Assembly: GCA_964036275.1 (NCBI GenBank)
Contig: OZ038435.1
Location: 29,183,521 to 29,247,520 of the forward strand
Origin: Litoditis marina
Lineage: Eukaryota > Nematoda > Chromadorea > Rhabditida > Rhabditidae
DNA length: 64,000 bases
Direction of reading: 5' to 3'
The notes below the pieces were generated by a model. The model had not been told where the DNA came from. It did not search any database and was given only the letters and a program-made list of their open reading frames with translations. Within the stretch, counting starts at the first letter, position 1. The number at the start of each line of letters is the position of its first letter. A program made the translations under genes and the position numbers. Shown here piece after piece: positions 34,382 to 47,174 of this stretch.

Positions 34382-35728
34382 CTCAAAATCTGAATAACTC
34401 ACAGTTTTTGAATCCCCAGAATAAGTCATTTCGTATTTTTTATGAAAACCGAACAAATGTCACCTTTAGTTTTCGATGTATACACAAAAACAATAGCAAT
34501 CTGTATAATTTCTTCGTTGAACAGTATGTTAAAAGGAAAGAAAGTGCATGGTAGAAATGGGAAAGGTTGTTCTCTTTGTATATACGCTGTTCACCTGTTA
34601 CGAGAGAGAAAAGAGAGAAAGAGAGACTGGCGACGCGAAGAGAGTCAGACACTGAGAGAGTGTCAGAGACGGAGAGTAGGCTGGCGGGAGACGCCCGATT
34701 CGGCCATCCAATTTCTATACCCACTTATACCCCCTATTTTCGAATTTCAAATTTTTTGTTCCCTTCTTTCTTTCAACTATTTTATTTTGTTTATATTCTC
34801 TTATGTAGGTTATGGGATTGTAGCTAGCGTAGTATTTACGTCTCTCAACATCAAACAGCTGATATAGCCAGTGGTTGTTGTGTTTGATGTCGATCAGCAT
34901 CGATATTCTAGAGTTGAAATTTCATCGTGATCTTTTCTTTTTTGGTTCATTCATTGTGTGGAGTAGGTTCGTTTAATCAGTAAGCAAACTAGATTTTCTA
35001 GCAATCTGACCTATTTTTGATTCTAACTTGACAGGGTGGTAATAAAAATGACCATAATGTTTCATCGATTTTGTCTCTCTATGCTATTTGTTTGTTTTCT
35101 CGTTGATTCCATGGTATTCCACATGTTACTATCGACGTCAACTCGTTATAACTAACTTCTCTCTGTCAGTAGGAACAATGAGGCCACTCTTATTTTCGAA
35201 ATCCTACGCGCGAATAGAGATGTATTTGCATCACATACAACATCGGCAACATTAGATTCCTGGCCTAAAATTCTCGTTAGCTTTACCGATTCAACTTAAA
35301 TAGATCATGATCGTGTCGTAGTTTTCAGTATGTGTTGAGTCCTATTTAGACGATTACCGTAACTGTTTGTTTGATGTTTAATCCTATTTAGTCATTAAGT
35401 CAATTAGACAATTAGTGTGTGCAGTGTGCCCAATCTCATTTTGAATATAGTTAGGTCAAAACGTATCACTCGGTTTGTTAATTCTGGCTATGCTCTCTAG
35501 TTCTGTACTGTAATTATCTGATGGTGTATCATCGTGAATTTGTCTTTCTTTCCTTCCTGCTTTCTTCAGACGCCTTTTTCTGAGCTCTCAGCAGCAGTTT
35601 GTAGTGCAGTTTCTAATTATACATTTTCTTGCGTGTTCCGTTACTTCTCTATAGATTATTTGTATCTTCCAGATTCTCCGGTCATCCTGTCTGTGCGGCG
35701 GTCCCCTCTCCGTTGCCTCTCCAATCGA
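34382..35728. other. Divergent promoter region between WDR81 and ING genes
   Basis: Both neighbours start outward from here. A GA-rich stretch covers about 34602-34700. An acceptor-like ATCTTCCAG near 35669, about 55 bp before the ING start codon, could be a trans-splice site. No further gene is seen. Confidence 0.5.
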
Positions 35729-38700
35729 ATGAATGATCCCTCCGCCGACACCCCCGGCACCAGCACGGATCACGCACAGGGTAAGTTCACATACAAAGGT
35801 GTTTAGATTCAAATTCGCCAGGTTTTCTGGTTCATAGTTTCACATCGCCTGTTTCCTGATTGAAAACGCCGAATTCGGACGATTTTCACTGGTTTTTTGA
35901 AAACACCAACATAATCTAAATAGAGCCGAAGCCAATACTTTCTCTGTCCGGTCGTGCGGTCGTGTTGATTTGTCCTTGTTATATAGCTATAGCTTCTGAC
36001 GTTATGGAAACACTCTTTAAATTATTATGTTATTTGTTTTCTTTTTGAGATGCAAATTTTTGTTAAGTTTGCCGTTTTCCTCGCTGTATGTGAGCTATAT
36101 TGTTACAGATGAAAAACCTCCCGCCGTGGTTCTGCAGCCGCAAGACGTAATAAGGATAACGAAGCGTTTTGAGAAACAGTAAGTTCTACAAAGTGTTTTC
36201 ATACATACAAAACAAAGACTACCTATAAATTGCATTGCATAATACTTTTTGCGAGTACTCTGCTCCATACGCATCTGGATAATGAATTCATAAATGATGA
36301 TGTTGAACTTGAAACTTTCAGTAAGTAGATTAGTAACTTTTTATCACTTGAAAACTTTCGCATATTACCGAAATAGGCTCAATAGTCTTATGCTATATTT
36401 GTTTTTGTCGCCATACATTAGGTGTTAGCACTATTCTCCGTTCGAGGTAAATGACTCATACCGACTTTCAGGCGACACGAGTACTACCGCAATACCCTAT
36501 TGGACACGCAGTACGATCTCGTGAACAAGTTGAATGGCATCGTGGGCCTATTGTCGCAACACGACCCCCATCCCTCATCCTCTCGGTCTCCCGCTCAACA
36601 CCTGGATGATGTCAGTTTATTATTTTCATTCTCACTGGGTCTTCCGTTCTCATTCTTACATTTCTGCCAAGTTTAACGATCTCCCCTTGGTATATTGAAG
36701 TTCACGTTTAGTATCGTGAAAAGACAAGTAGTACTCGAGTACTCGTACAGAATAATTTCACTATAGTTGAACTAGCGAGTTTGAATAAGTATGTTTTCCT
36801 TTCAGTTCAACACTCATCTTGCGTGTTTCCAAAGTGCCGCGTTCGCCAACCGCAATATTGCTGCCCAGGAGGCAGTAGATATTTTTGAATCCGTCAAGAA
36901 GTTCAAACCGTTGGAGAAAAAAGGTACGCCTCCTGTTACTCTCCGGTTGAAGCGTTTACGATAAGACGTTCAGTATATTGGGGGGGGGAGACTTTGTTGC
37001 TGGATTAGAAACCAATCAATATTGATGGAAAGTGATATTTTCACGGGGTATAAGGCGATAAGGCCAAATCATCAGAGTTTTTCAAGTGCGCGTACTTCAA
37101 ACTTGACTGGCTCTAGCAGATTAAAACTTTCCGTCTAAGTTTCAATTCAGTCAATTAAAAGTCCAGTATTTTGGTCACGATCACGAATCAATAAATCCCC
37201 GCATACTCATATATATTTTTCAGTGAAACGAGTGAAACTGACAAAGAAAGAGCGGAGAGAACGAGAGTTGGCCGCAGCGGCGGCTGCTCCCTCCTCTTCG
37301 AAAGCAGACCGATCTGCACAAAAAGAAAAGGCCGGCAGCAGCAAGGTTTGTCGTTTTCTATTCTTTTTTTTCGTCATACAAAGTATAAATAGTGTGTACT
37401 ATGTGGTATGAATGGTGAGCCGGTCCTTTCCTAAGTCTATACTATGAAGAAGTTCGATAAGGAACGCGTTCTAGAATACTGCTATATTTATCATGTTTTA
37501 CTAAACGCGATCTTGGACTGCTATAGGTGGCAATACGTTTGACTAGCAATCAACGGACATTTATTTGGGTACGTTCATTTCTGCCATTTGTTTATGTGGA
37601 TTCTTTTCAGCAAGCAGCCGCTCAACAAGCGGAGGAACTTCCCGATACCCCTCTGGCTGTGAATCGCGGAAAAAGGCGGACGGCAGCCTTCTCAGCTCCC
37701 GAAAAACCAGAAAAACGACCAAAGAAGGTAGTCATTTTGATACATGAACAAACTTGGCTAAATAGCCAGAATAGTCCAAGAAACAATCTGGAAACCTGAT
37801 CTGCAGAACTGGGCAAATTTGTTATTTTTTACCCAGTCACACCTGGTGTCATACACCAGTAAAGTTGTCCGAATAGTCAGAAAAGTTCGAAAAACGGACT
37901 ACTTTTTAGCCGGAAAGATGAAAATCGGTCTACCTTTGATGAAAAATCCCAAATTTACACGTGTTCACATCTAAAAACGGATTACTTTTTGTAGCTTAGT
38001 CAGACCTTACTGGTGTATGCCTGGTGTTCGTTTATTTCTCGTTTTTGTTCATCAAGTTCTTGGTTCTCCAGGAAAACGGAAGTATAAAGAAGCGTACCTC
38101 GAACCGTCTGAGTAAAACTCCACGAATCAATACGAAAGAGGACGAGGAACCAACATATTGCTTCTGTAGTCGGGTAAGCATTACTTTCATCATAAATATA
38201 ACGTTTTTCTATTTTGGTAATACAAACTGTCCTACAAAAGAATAGTACGAGTTGAACATAAGCGAGTTCCATAATTGTATCTACGCGAAATAAATGATTT
38301 TAAAATATTTATAATCTTTCAGGTATCTTTCGGTGACATGATAGGATGCGACAACGACAAGTGTGAGATCGAGTGGTTTCATTTCGAATGTATTGGTCTT
38401 ACCACCAAACCGAAGGTATGTCTTTTCAAACAAAAGTTTCATTCTTCAGTATGATCTAAGTTTGTGTTGACAAGAAGAAATAAAAATATAATGTAAACCA
38501 TTATAACTTTGCCGAACTTTTCAGTTCTCACCATTTATAAGTGGCTTTTGGCGGCGTAAAGCAACTTTAGAGCTGCTTTGTTAGAACCTAGAATAGGCTA
38601 AGGCTTTTTTGTGTGGGGTTACTCATCTTAAACGTAATCTAACAGCCTTGTTCTCATTCGAAATTTCATCAGCAAGCAGTGAGAGTTATTCGGAAATGGT

Positions 38701-38860
38701 GAGTAATACCTCTACCACTACCAAAGTTAATGAACCTACATTATTGGTGTGTTTTTTGCAGGGTAAATGGTTCTGTCCCAACTGTCGTCATCCGGACAGT
38801 GCGCGAATGCCCAAGGGTGGCCGGAAGGAGCCGGACGAGAAGAAGGAGTCGGCCACGTAG
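35729..38860 (+). CDS. ING-family PHD-finger chromatin protein, 303 aa
   Basis: Nine exons in phase: 35729-35780, 36109-36178, 36472-36610, 36806-36923, 37224-37345, 37611-37727, 38072-38173, 38323-38415, 38762-38860. The last three encode a typical ING PHD finger, [17 protein letters not shown] then WFHFECIGL and GKWFCPNCR, with the Cys4-His-Cys3 zinc ligands. ING PHD fingers read trimethylated H3K4 and bring histone acetyltransferase or deacetylase complexes to chromatin. The N-terminal part (about 35-140) is helical and only loosely like ING dimerisation helices. A Lys/Arg-rich stretch ([14 protein letters not shown]) and an Ala-rich segment follow, fitting a nuclear protein. C. elegans has several ING proteins; I cannot say which is the orthologue. 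An in-frame Met lies far upstream, but the chosen start follows a likely acceptor. Confidence 0.9.
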
Positions 38861-40152
38861 CCGGAACCCTGCTACGGCGACTTGGATTGACATTACGTAT
38901 ACCGTCTGACGGTGTGTTTCCTGTGCATTATAGCTAGTGATTTCCCGATGTAACCTGTTCTGCGTACCCCATCGGTTGGTTCGATGAGACGCAACAATCT
39001 CCTGACTTGTCTGTGATGTTCTCCTTACCTCGCTGTACCATTACTTCATGTCCTTTAGCCCCTTTCCGATTCCAAATTCAAAATGAATCAGGCAGTAGAA
39101 ATTGAGTAGAAAGCAACAAATCTTGATTGCTCTCCTTGGTTTTGGGTTGTAATTGAAAGTGTTAGAAGATTTGTTGCTTCGATAAGCTTCTAGTACTAAT
39201 ACTATGTAGTAGCATAGCGATTTGTACAGCAAACGGACTTGGCCTGAACTGTGTCTTGGTAGTTTGCTGTAGAAACTGCAAGTTTCCCTAGGTAAGTATT
39301 ATAGTTTGCCATATATCTCTCATCTACCGGTCGCCTTGGGATTTCAGCGTCTTTCGAACATTGCTGTTTTGTGGACCTCATTATGACCACATTACATGAC
39401 AATGGTAGACGTTATATTTGTGTTTCATGGCGGCAGGGCTGCTCTTTTTATTGTTGTTTTCTTAATCTAGTGGATATTTTTTAAATCTTTATAAGGTGTA
39501 GACTAAAACATGAATGTAAAAGACCCAAATCACACAGACAAATACATGTCACGTAGCGTCGGAACATTGTTATAGTGCACGACATTTCAAAGTTTTTAAA
39601 AACAATTAGATAGTCCGCACCTTATAATTGTTATTTCCTCTTCTATTTCTCTCTTGATTTGATTGTCATCATCCAGTCCCGCATTTGTGCAGCAGCAACC
39701 GGTTTACTGTTAAGTATATGCTATTTTGACTAACATTATGCTTGTAAAGTTGTTTAATTTTTATTTTGTTTTACCTGTCAGAATAGATTGTCTGATAGCC
39801 AACGATTCATGCGGGAAGGCTTTCGTCTAGTTTTGAACTTACTCTGTCAATCTGGACACTGCCACACTTTAATAATTATACAATGTTTTATCCGCGCACA
39901 TTATTCTAAAACTAATAGTTTGAGTTATTATAGAGTCGTCTATTATTAATTTTATTAGATCGATCTATTTTTTCGATAATAAATTATACTTTTTCGAACT
40001 GAATAAAAATAAAGTATAATCATTCGTGTTAATTCTATGTCAACTGAGTCTTCTCTCCAGGAGTTTACTGTTTGAAAAATTTGTCGACTAACCTGTTCTT
40101 TAATGGTTTACTTGAAACAATTGGTACACTTTTTTCAGAAACTAGTTCAGGC
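38861..40152. other. ING 3' flank and intergenic region
   Basis: No gene seen. AATAAA-like signals cluster at about 39976-40015, shortly before the PYM leader. A TTTTTTCAG 14 bases before the PYM start codon is a likely trans-splice acceptor. Confidence 0.5.
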
Positions 40153-41648
40153 ATGTCGGCTGTTGATGGTGCTGATATGCGCATAAAGTCTGCTGACGGT
40201 GAGTGGTATACATTTATATGTACCGTATTCCGTAGAGTTATTATTTTGCCTATTCCGTGAGAAGTTTTGAAGATTGAATTAAATTTCAGGAAACACGTAT
40301 ATTGCTGCCTCGCAACGGCCGGACGGGACATGGCGAAAGGCTAGAAAAGTGAAGGACGGGTGAGCTGGCTGTTTGGTTCATACCTATACCGTAAAGTTAT
40401 GTTTAGTGAGGGTGTTTGAAAATCCAACACATCCACCAACTCTACTGTAGTGAAGTCCGAGCAGCAAAAGTTATATTGTTAATTTGACCACCCTAGAAGC
40501 CTACAACTGTCGATTACTCATTCCCTCAAGCAGTTTATATCAAGACCGCTTCTGTGATACGGAAAAGGTTTCCCTTCAAAATGAGTTGGCTCCTAGATGT
40601 ATTGACTGAAGAAAGCTGACTGTCTTGAGAATTGCAGCCTTTTCGAAGATATAGATACTGGTTGTTCATTCACGATGTTTTGTAGACAATATAAGAGCCC
40701 TATATCGTGACCGTACGTTAGACGTTACCCTTTCATGAAGTCTGTTACTATCCTTTCGACTTTCGAAGTAGAATAATATTACAGATTCATTCCGCAGGAG
40801 GAACAGCCCAAGTATCAGAATAAGATGCAAGCCGCGGCCAGCTCTTCTCAGGGTAGACATGTAGTCGGCATGAAGCCGCGGGCCATGCTGGCAACAGTCA
40901 AACCATTGGGACCCAGGAAACCTATATCATGTGCGCTCACGTTATTCAAAAGAAGAGTTTCCATTCTCATGACTTGTTGAGGGATACCTCATCTTATAGG
41001 ACCGTATCAGGAATCAGCAACAAAACATAATCCTATGTTCCTGATGTCATCTGTCTATCACTAACACGACGAAACTACCGTCGTTTACCTTTCAATTTTA
41101 GCGTTTAAGCAGCGAAGAGTTATCCCGGAGTGTTCAGGCTGATTTTGATAATTATATACGTCCCTCAGATAATTTCGATTCTGCTTTTCCGTACTTCTAT
41201 CTTCTAGCAAATGAGTCAGAAGATATAAATATTTAATGTATACTTGAATGACAGTACAATTACAGGCGTCGAGAAGCCAAGTGCTCCGATAACACCAAGA
41301 GATCATGTACAGAAGAAGATTGATATCTTCAAGAAAAAGCTCGATGAAATAACTACAATGAAGGTATGAAAAGTTAAATTTGGCGTACACGTCTATATAC
41401 AGTGAATAGTCTAGTTTACATCTAGCAACATAAAAGAGCATGGCTAGATTGTAAACTTGAGCAGGAATAAATAGACTTAGAATATAATAAACTTTTGATA
41501 ATCTCGAACTTGCCTATTGTTCAATGTTCAGGAGAAAGTGGAAAAGGGTGAGCTGGAGCCAATGCCGAATCAGCTGAAGAAAATGGAACGGGAGACGGAG
41601 TACGAGGATGAAATAGCCAAACTGACTGCAGAGATGGAGAAACTCTAG
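40153..41648 (+). CDS. pym: PYM (partner of Y14-Mago) homologue, 158 aa
   Basis: Five exons in phase: 40153-40198, 40290-40359, 40785-40930, 41266-41363, 41532-41648. The N-terminal segment GNTYIAASQRPDGTWRKARK then GFIPQEEQPKYQNK is the highly conserved Mago-binding domain of PYM/WIBG. The C-terminal part is a charged helix (KKIDIFKKKLDEITTMKEKV, ending EDEIAKLTAEMEKL), matching the family's coiled-coil end. PYM binds the Mago-Y14 heterodimer and, with the small ribosomal subunit, releases exon junction complexes from mRNA in the cytoplasm. The protein is somewhat shorter than human PYM1 (about 200 aa). The third intron uses a GTGCGC donor, weaker than the rest. It converges with the BLOS-1 gene, 328 bp apart. 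Confidence 0.93.
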
Positions 41649-41976
41649 ACCTGCGCGGTTTCCGTTTTCTTTCCGGCTCTGGTGCTGTTCTCTGAAAGTA
41701 TTATTCATTCGTTACGTTTATTCTCTCGAGAAAATACGTAAGATTTCTCTTTGTTTAAGAAAATAGCAAAATTCTCGGTTGCCAGAGTATTGTACTATCA
41801 AAATCATATATTATCATCATTATCAATTGGACTGGAAGTTTCTGTTTCAATTGTTTCATAATCTTTCATTTCTCCGTCTGAGGATTGTTTATCGTTTTAC
41901 TGTATCCATTTGGGAGATTTTACCTTATTCGTTATTCTTAAGTTTTACGTGTATTGTCCAACTATTCGGTGACGTT

Positions 41977-42928
41977 TTATCCATACCATTTGTTGTTACG
42001 TTTTATCATTTGTGAGGTTTTCAGATTGTGTGGACCTTGAGTAAATTCATTATACGTTGAACTACCTTGATAGACTCGTTTGAGTGTTTCCGAAATAGTT
42101 GATATATCTTTCTCAATAGCCTTCGACCAATTCTCGACATCGCCAACTTCCTGAAAAGGATAACAAAGAATGGAAATCAAGCTTTGAACTGATCAAACTC
42201 GAAAGCTAAATAAATCTGGTGAAGACTGGAAATATGAAAAAACCTTGAGGGCATGGTTGAGTGATTCGGTGATGGCCAGCCACTGTTCCGTTTGTCGGGC
42301 AAGAGCTGCTGCGTTGGTCTCGAACCTTTTCGCCTCCACATCCAATCTTTTCTGATTGCCGTAAGCTTGCGATACCCTGAAAGTAACACATTGTTCGCTG
42401 CTTTCTCGGAAAATTATATGGAAGTGTCCAAAATAATGTATTTCTGTCATAGCAAATGCACACTTAACATATACAATGTAAGCTTGTCAGAAATAAAAAA
42501 TGTATGCCTAGTACATACGTAGGTCCCCTTCAGACTGAACGTATGCTTCGTACATCTGTCACTAAGAATGTATTCACCTGGTTGGTGACAGATACATAAA
42601 TGAAGTATTCATCACTGCCTAATTCGAAACCGAGAAGTGTTATCTAAACTTCACCTATCCGCGTATAATTGACTGCAGATTTTTTATACAACAGTCTCAA
42701 ACCACTCACTTCAAGTTGAGATGATCCACAACAGCTGATGAGAGATTATGAGCGGCTACAATGGCCTCATTTTTCAGCTTCTCTGGAAGAAATTAGTGTG
42801 ACTAGACAAGCTAAGACAATCAATCAATTAACTGGGCAAACGTAAAATGAAAATAAAGTTGTACCTTGCATTTCTCGCCGGAGCTGTTGTTTTTGATTAT
42901 GTTCCTTCAACATCGATGTTAACGACAT
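41977..42928 (-). CDS. blos-1: BLOC1S1 / BLOS-1 (GCN5L1), 147 aa
   Basis: Four exons in phase: 42928-42865, 42782-42710, 42376-42244, 42150-41977. Diagnostic stretches are [59 protein letters not shown] and [16 protein letters not shown], matching GCN5L1/BLOC1S1 throughout. It is a helical subunit of BLOC-1 and BORC, which control lysosome-related organelle formation and lysosome positioning; the vertebrate protein is also linked to mitochondrial acetylation. The family is usually about 125-150 aa, so this is full length, with a C-terminal extension of about 25 polar residues. The ATG lies two bases after AATTTCAG, so the mRNA is probably trans-spliced almost directly at the start codon. Confidence 0.94.
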
Positions 42929-43605
42929 TGCTGAAATTTGGAAAAAATTAAATTTCAGCACAATAAGAATACAAGGAATAAACATATTTATTGAGAATCG
43001 AATATTACTGAGAATCGAATTCGAAAAAGACTATCAAATTTAAATTATCGATCGGGAAACAAAATTTATACGTAATAATGAAAAGACGTTCGCTGTGCGT
43101 GCGCTTTATGGAGTTGTCCGGCGTTTACACATGGAAGTAATGAAATTTCGTATGGACTTAATCTTTTATGTTTTATTGTCTTTTATTTTAACAATAAAAT
43201 AATTATTGTTATTCTTACTTATATTATTATCTTCCAACCTCATAATACATATGGACATGGTTTTCTAATTTTATATTACCAATCAACTATTTCACCTAAC
43301 GTTCACAGGTCGACTCATCGACTGTTTTTGCTTTCCATTTCTTCTTTCTACTTTCTTGATTTAAAGCGACCGTGTTTCAATTATTTCAAGGAAAATTCGC
43401 TAGAATTTGCGAATTGTGTTGCTTCTTGACAATTGAGAACAGGAGATTTGATAGGTGCTACTAGTCGGCAGTTGTGTTGGTATTTGATGTTTTCTCGGTT
43501 CTCGCGCTCATCAACATCATACATCACAAAACAATCAAGCCCTCCGATTGCTTCATTGCAACAACAATCTCTTTTTCTTCCGTCTTGATTAATCTTCGGT
43601 TACAG
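42929..43605. other. Divergent promoter region (BLOS-1 / MRPL16)
   Basis: AT-rich, with runs such as AATAATTATTGTTATT near 43195. No gene seen. The region ends in TACAG immediately before the MRPL16 ATG. Confidence 0.5.
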
Positions 43606-46557
43606 ATGAGCGCACCGCGGGCAGCGGCTTCTCTAGCTCGCAGTGTTCATGTATTATCTATTCGCGGAATGAAGAAGTACCCTTTCCCTGTTACTTATGA
43701 AAGTGAGTGCGCTGTTAGATTTATGTGTGTATGTAATTGTTCAGTAGGTAGTTAACACTTACGCTTCGTTCCGTTAATCTCCGCATAAGTACATCCATCA
43801 TACGTAAAATACCCCCTCATTCTGTTATTGGCTGATGCTCACTTTTGCCCGATTCCGATTGTGCCATGATCACTTTTTAGGGCAAATGATGAAGATTCTA
43901 GGCAACATTACTGTTATTTTGTGTTTTCGGGACTGCTCATGCTCACTTTTTGGACAGCTCATGCTCACTTTTTTCGCCCCGATTCTGAACTATTTCACGT
44001 ATGACATCCATAGACCATATATGAGAATTTAGAACCTTTCTCGTACCCTTTTAACTTTTAACTCATAGTGTATTGCAGTTTGTATGTTCTGTGCGAGAAC
44101 TTCCTGTACAAATTACAACATGTTTGTTATTGGAAATATATAATCCGAAACTATGTTTGAGTGAGCGACATCCGAGACTACAAAATATGCGTTTTGGTTT
44201 GGTACTTGGTCAGGCGTAGTATAGAGAACTGATAGGTTATAACTATAAAATATGCGTGTTCGCTTGTTAATTGGTTAGGAGTATAGAGAACTGATAGTTT
44301 ATAACTTTATTTCTGTTCACATTCCTCTCGTTTTCAGATGTCAACTTTCCACCCAATGGGCAGATGAAACTACCAGTAATGCCAGCAGAGCCGTTCTACG
44401 ACCCCGAAAAGGGGGAAAGAAAGTGAGAATCATTTTTATTTTGAGCGAAGTAGTTTTGAAAATCAATTATATGTGTGTTGAGGCGTTGAGGCTGTCAGCT
44501 AAACATTTCGACTGCTAATTTGCAGTTGACTCTTTTCATTACATTTAAATTTACTGTATTCACAAATAGTATTATTGTATTATGTACATCTAGTTTCCTT
44601 GTTCCCTAGCAGTCCCGAAAATTCCGTTTATATTGTGTATAAACCTACCGACAAGCGTTGTAAAATCGGACTCTAGTTCCATTTCAGTATTTGTATAATC
44701 AGGTTTAATAATAGTAAACTTTGATATGTGTGTAAACAGGTACAAGTCTACGAAACGTATGATCGAGGCGCGTGGAGTGGAGGAAATCCACACCGAACTT
44801 ATTCATGAGCAGTATGGTTTGGCGGCGATTTCTGGTGGATTCATATCGTCCGATGACTTCAAGTTCCTGCAAGTAGGTTTATTTGGCATATAGTTCTCAC
44901 CGAATCGCATCCGAACACTTACACTTGTCTGGATTTCGTTTTCCATCAGTTGAAATTCTCATATGCCATCATATGAGTTCTACGAGATCAATGGTACTAG
45001 ATCTGATCCTACCTTTGGACTCACATCAGCTTCATGGCTATGTACCCATGTTTGTTATAGTGGCTGACAAACATGTTCAGATTGTTGATTTATGGTTTTT
45101 TTTTGGGTTTGTTTTCCTAACGCGATGTCTTTTGCGGCATAACGAGTTTTTTTTAATAGGATGGAAGGTTCATATTCATTCAGTTGATTAGTTATTTGCA
45201 GGACCGTATCAACAAGAACCTAGTTGAAAAGCAATTTGCAATCTGGCGAGTGGATGAGCCCTGGCTCCCACGCACCAAGAAAGCCCAAGGTTTGTGGTGT
45301 TCTTCTAGCATTCGGGTTTTATGCAAAAGAAAATGTAAAAGCAACGAAAAAACAGTGATGTGTTTTCAGAAGTTTGTGCATTGTGCTCGTTACTCGACTC
45401 ATTAGAGTTTTTCAAGAATTTTGGGTGACCAAAATTCAGACGTTCCTAGAATTGTATACGTCTGGTTGTATCAGAGAGATATAAAAAAGAAAACTATCGA
45501 TTTGTTTTAGGAACGCGTCTCGGTGGCGGTAAAGGTAGTATTCAAAAGTACGTAACACCAGTCCGTGCGAACAGAATAATTCTGGAGGTTGGAGGATATA
45601 TCACTGAGTTAGAGGTGAGTTCACTATAGATTCTACAACTACGCTTATTATAGTTTGTGTTTGAAAAAAAAGAAAAAGGATGTTTGACGTGATTTATGTA
45701 TGATATGGATATGTAGTCGTATCGATGGAAAACATCGAGATAGCTCTGTGTTTTTGAAATAAATCAACGTTTGCTATCTCTAATTTGTCAATTCTGAGAC
45801 TGAGTGATTTTGTTTTATCACGTATTCGGGCTGAGGTCCATACATTGCGGTTTGTTTCAAACTCAAGCAACTCTCTTTCAGGCAAAGGCTTTCCTGTTGT
45901 ATCTCTGTGAACGGTTCTCATTTCCCGTGGAGTTTGTTTCGCAGCAAATGCTCACTGAGAGGAGGCAGAAAGAACAGGAAATAGCTATGCACAATCAGAA
46001 TCCTTTCAATTGGGAGAAGGTGAGTATTTTGGTCTGTTCGACGGCATGAGTCCATGTTGTAGTGATCACTAAGATGGTAGATACGATGAATTATCTGGAA
46101 ATAGTGGCGGCGTGGTCAGATTCAGACTCTCGAAAACGTACCATAGGTGAAATAGTTCAATGCCAGTACAATTGCAATGAACGTACGTAACTCGGAAAAG
46201 GGCATGATAATCCCCGCAAAAAGCGCTCTTTGTCTTGTTTGTCGCGTCTCAAACAGTTTTTGCTTCTGAAATTGAGTGTAAGCTCCAGAAAACGGCCAAA
46301 AATGACCATGGGTCAGCGCCATTTTTACGGGGTATTTTACCTATGAAACGTACTCGTTAACTAATATATTTTTTATTGCAAGCAAAGAAGACGTGTTCTT
46401 TTTCCTATAAGCAAACGTTGTTGTTATATATTACTAAAGCGGTTTTGATCTTTACACCGCTTCAATCATTAATTTCCAGGTTATCAAGTATAACATGCAG
46501 AACTGTACAAGTTGGCTCTCAGACTATGATATACAATGGAAGGGAAGGTATAGGTGA
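43606..46557 (+). CDS. mrpl-16: Mitochondrial ribosomal protein L16 (uL16m), 240 aa
   Basis: Seven exons in phase: 43606-43702, 44338-44422, 44740-44872, 45202-45289, 45511-45614, 45882-46019, 46480-46557. The N-terminus ([20 protein letters not shown]) is a typical mitochondrial targeting sequence. The body shows the L16 family landmarks [35 protein letters not shown] and ILEVGGY, and the C-terminal [10 protein letters not shown] then [11 protein letters not shown]. uL16m sits near the peptidyl-transferase centre and tRNA path of the large mitoribosomal subunit. The start codon directly follows TACAG, a probable trans-splice acceptor. Intron 1 contains repeated TGCTCACTTTTT motifs (about 43835-43972) and a tandem duplication. 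Confidence 0.94.
44182..44306 (+). repeat. Two-copy tandem duplication of about 62 bp
   Basis: AAAATATGCG...AGTATAGAGAACTGATAG...TTATAAC occurs at 44182-44245 and again at 44247-44306 with scattered differences, inside MRPL16 intron 1. Confidence 0.8.
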
Positions 46558-47174
46558 TTCTGGCTGGGGAGAGCTGGTAAATCGACCGTTTCCAATACAT
46601 TATGCGCTGTATAGCTTAGAATTAGTTTCCTGTTCCTTATTAGGTGTGTATATGTGGATTGTTAATATTTGTTGTTGTTTTGATTGAATGGACAATGAAT
46701 TTGAATATTCAGTTAGTTGGTTGAAATCTGTCAGCTGTGGTTGTAATCCACGTGTGCGTATCTGCCGATGTGATCTTTTGTGTCTCTTTCTCTCCCGCGT
46801 GGCGATTATATCATGGTGTATGGATTTGGATTGTATTCGATCCTTTCACTCACATTCTCTTCAATTCCAATAATTTTCTCGAGTTATGTGATAAAGTGCC
46901 ACGTTTTTATCTCTATCTCCCTCTCTGTGTGTCTCTCTCCGTCTCTCTCTCTCTCTCTCTTACACTCTGTAGAATACGTTCTACATGTCTTCTCCTCTCA
47001 TCTCTTTCTTCCGTAGTGTTGTGTGTTGTCACAACTCTCGTTTTCCTCATTCATTTTGCTTTGTATTCAACTATTCAACATTTATCTACATTATATAGTT
47101 TTGTTGATAATTGCACTATGTTTCCAGGGAGTATAATCCGGTACTAGGTACCGATTGTCTGTATCCGTCCCGAT
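46558..47174. other. Gap between MRPL16 and PGAP2 with a CT-rich tract
   Basis: 617 bp without a gene. A CT-rich microsatellite spans about 46908-46961. A TTTCCAG near 47128 may be the trans-splice acceptor of the PGAP2 mRNA. The gap is longer than in typical nematode operons, so shared transcription is only a possibility. Confidence 0.55.

Noticed and set aside
34312..34554. Plus-strand frame opposite the first WDR81 exon
   Set aside because: It is the antisense shadow of a well-supported coding exon.
46134..46353. Foldback element in the last MRPL16 intron
   Set aside because: The ends (ACCATAGGTGAAATAG and ATTTTACCTATGAAACGT) pair only partly and the boundaries are unclear; too weak to annotate.
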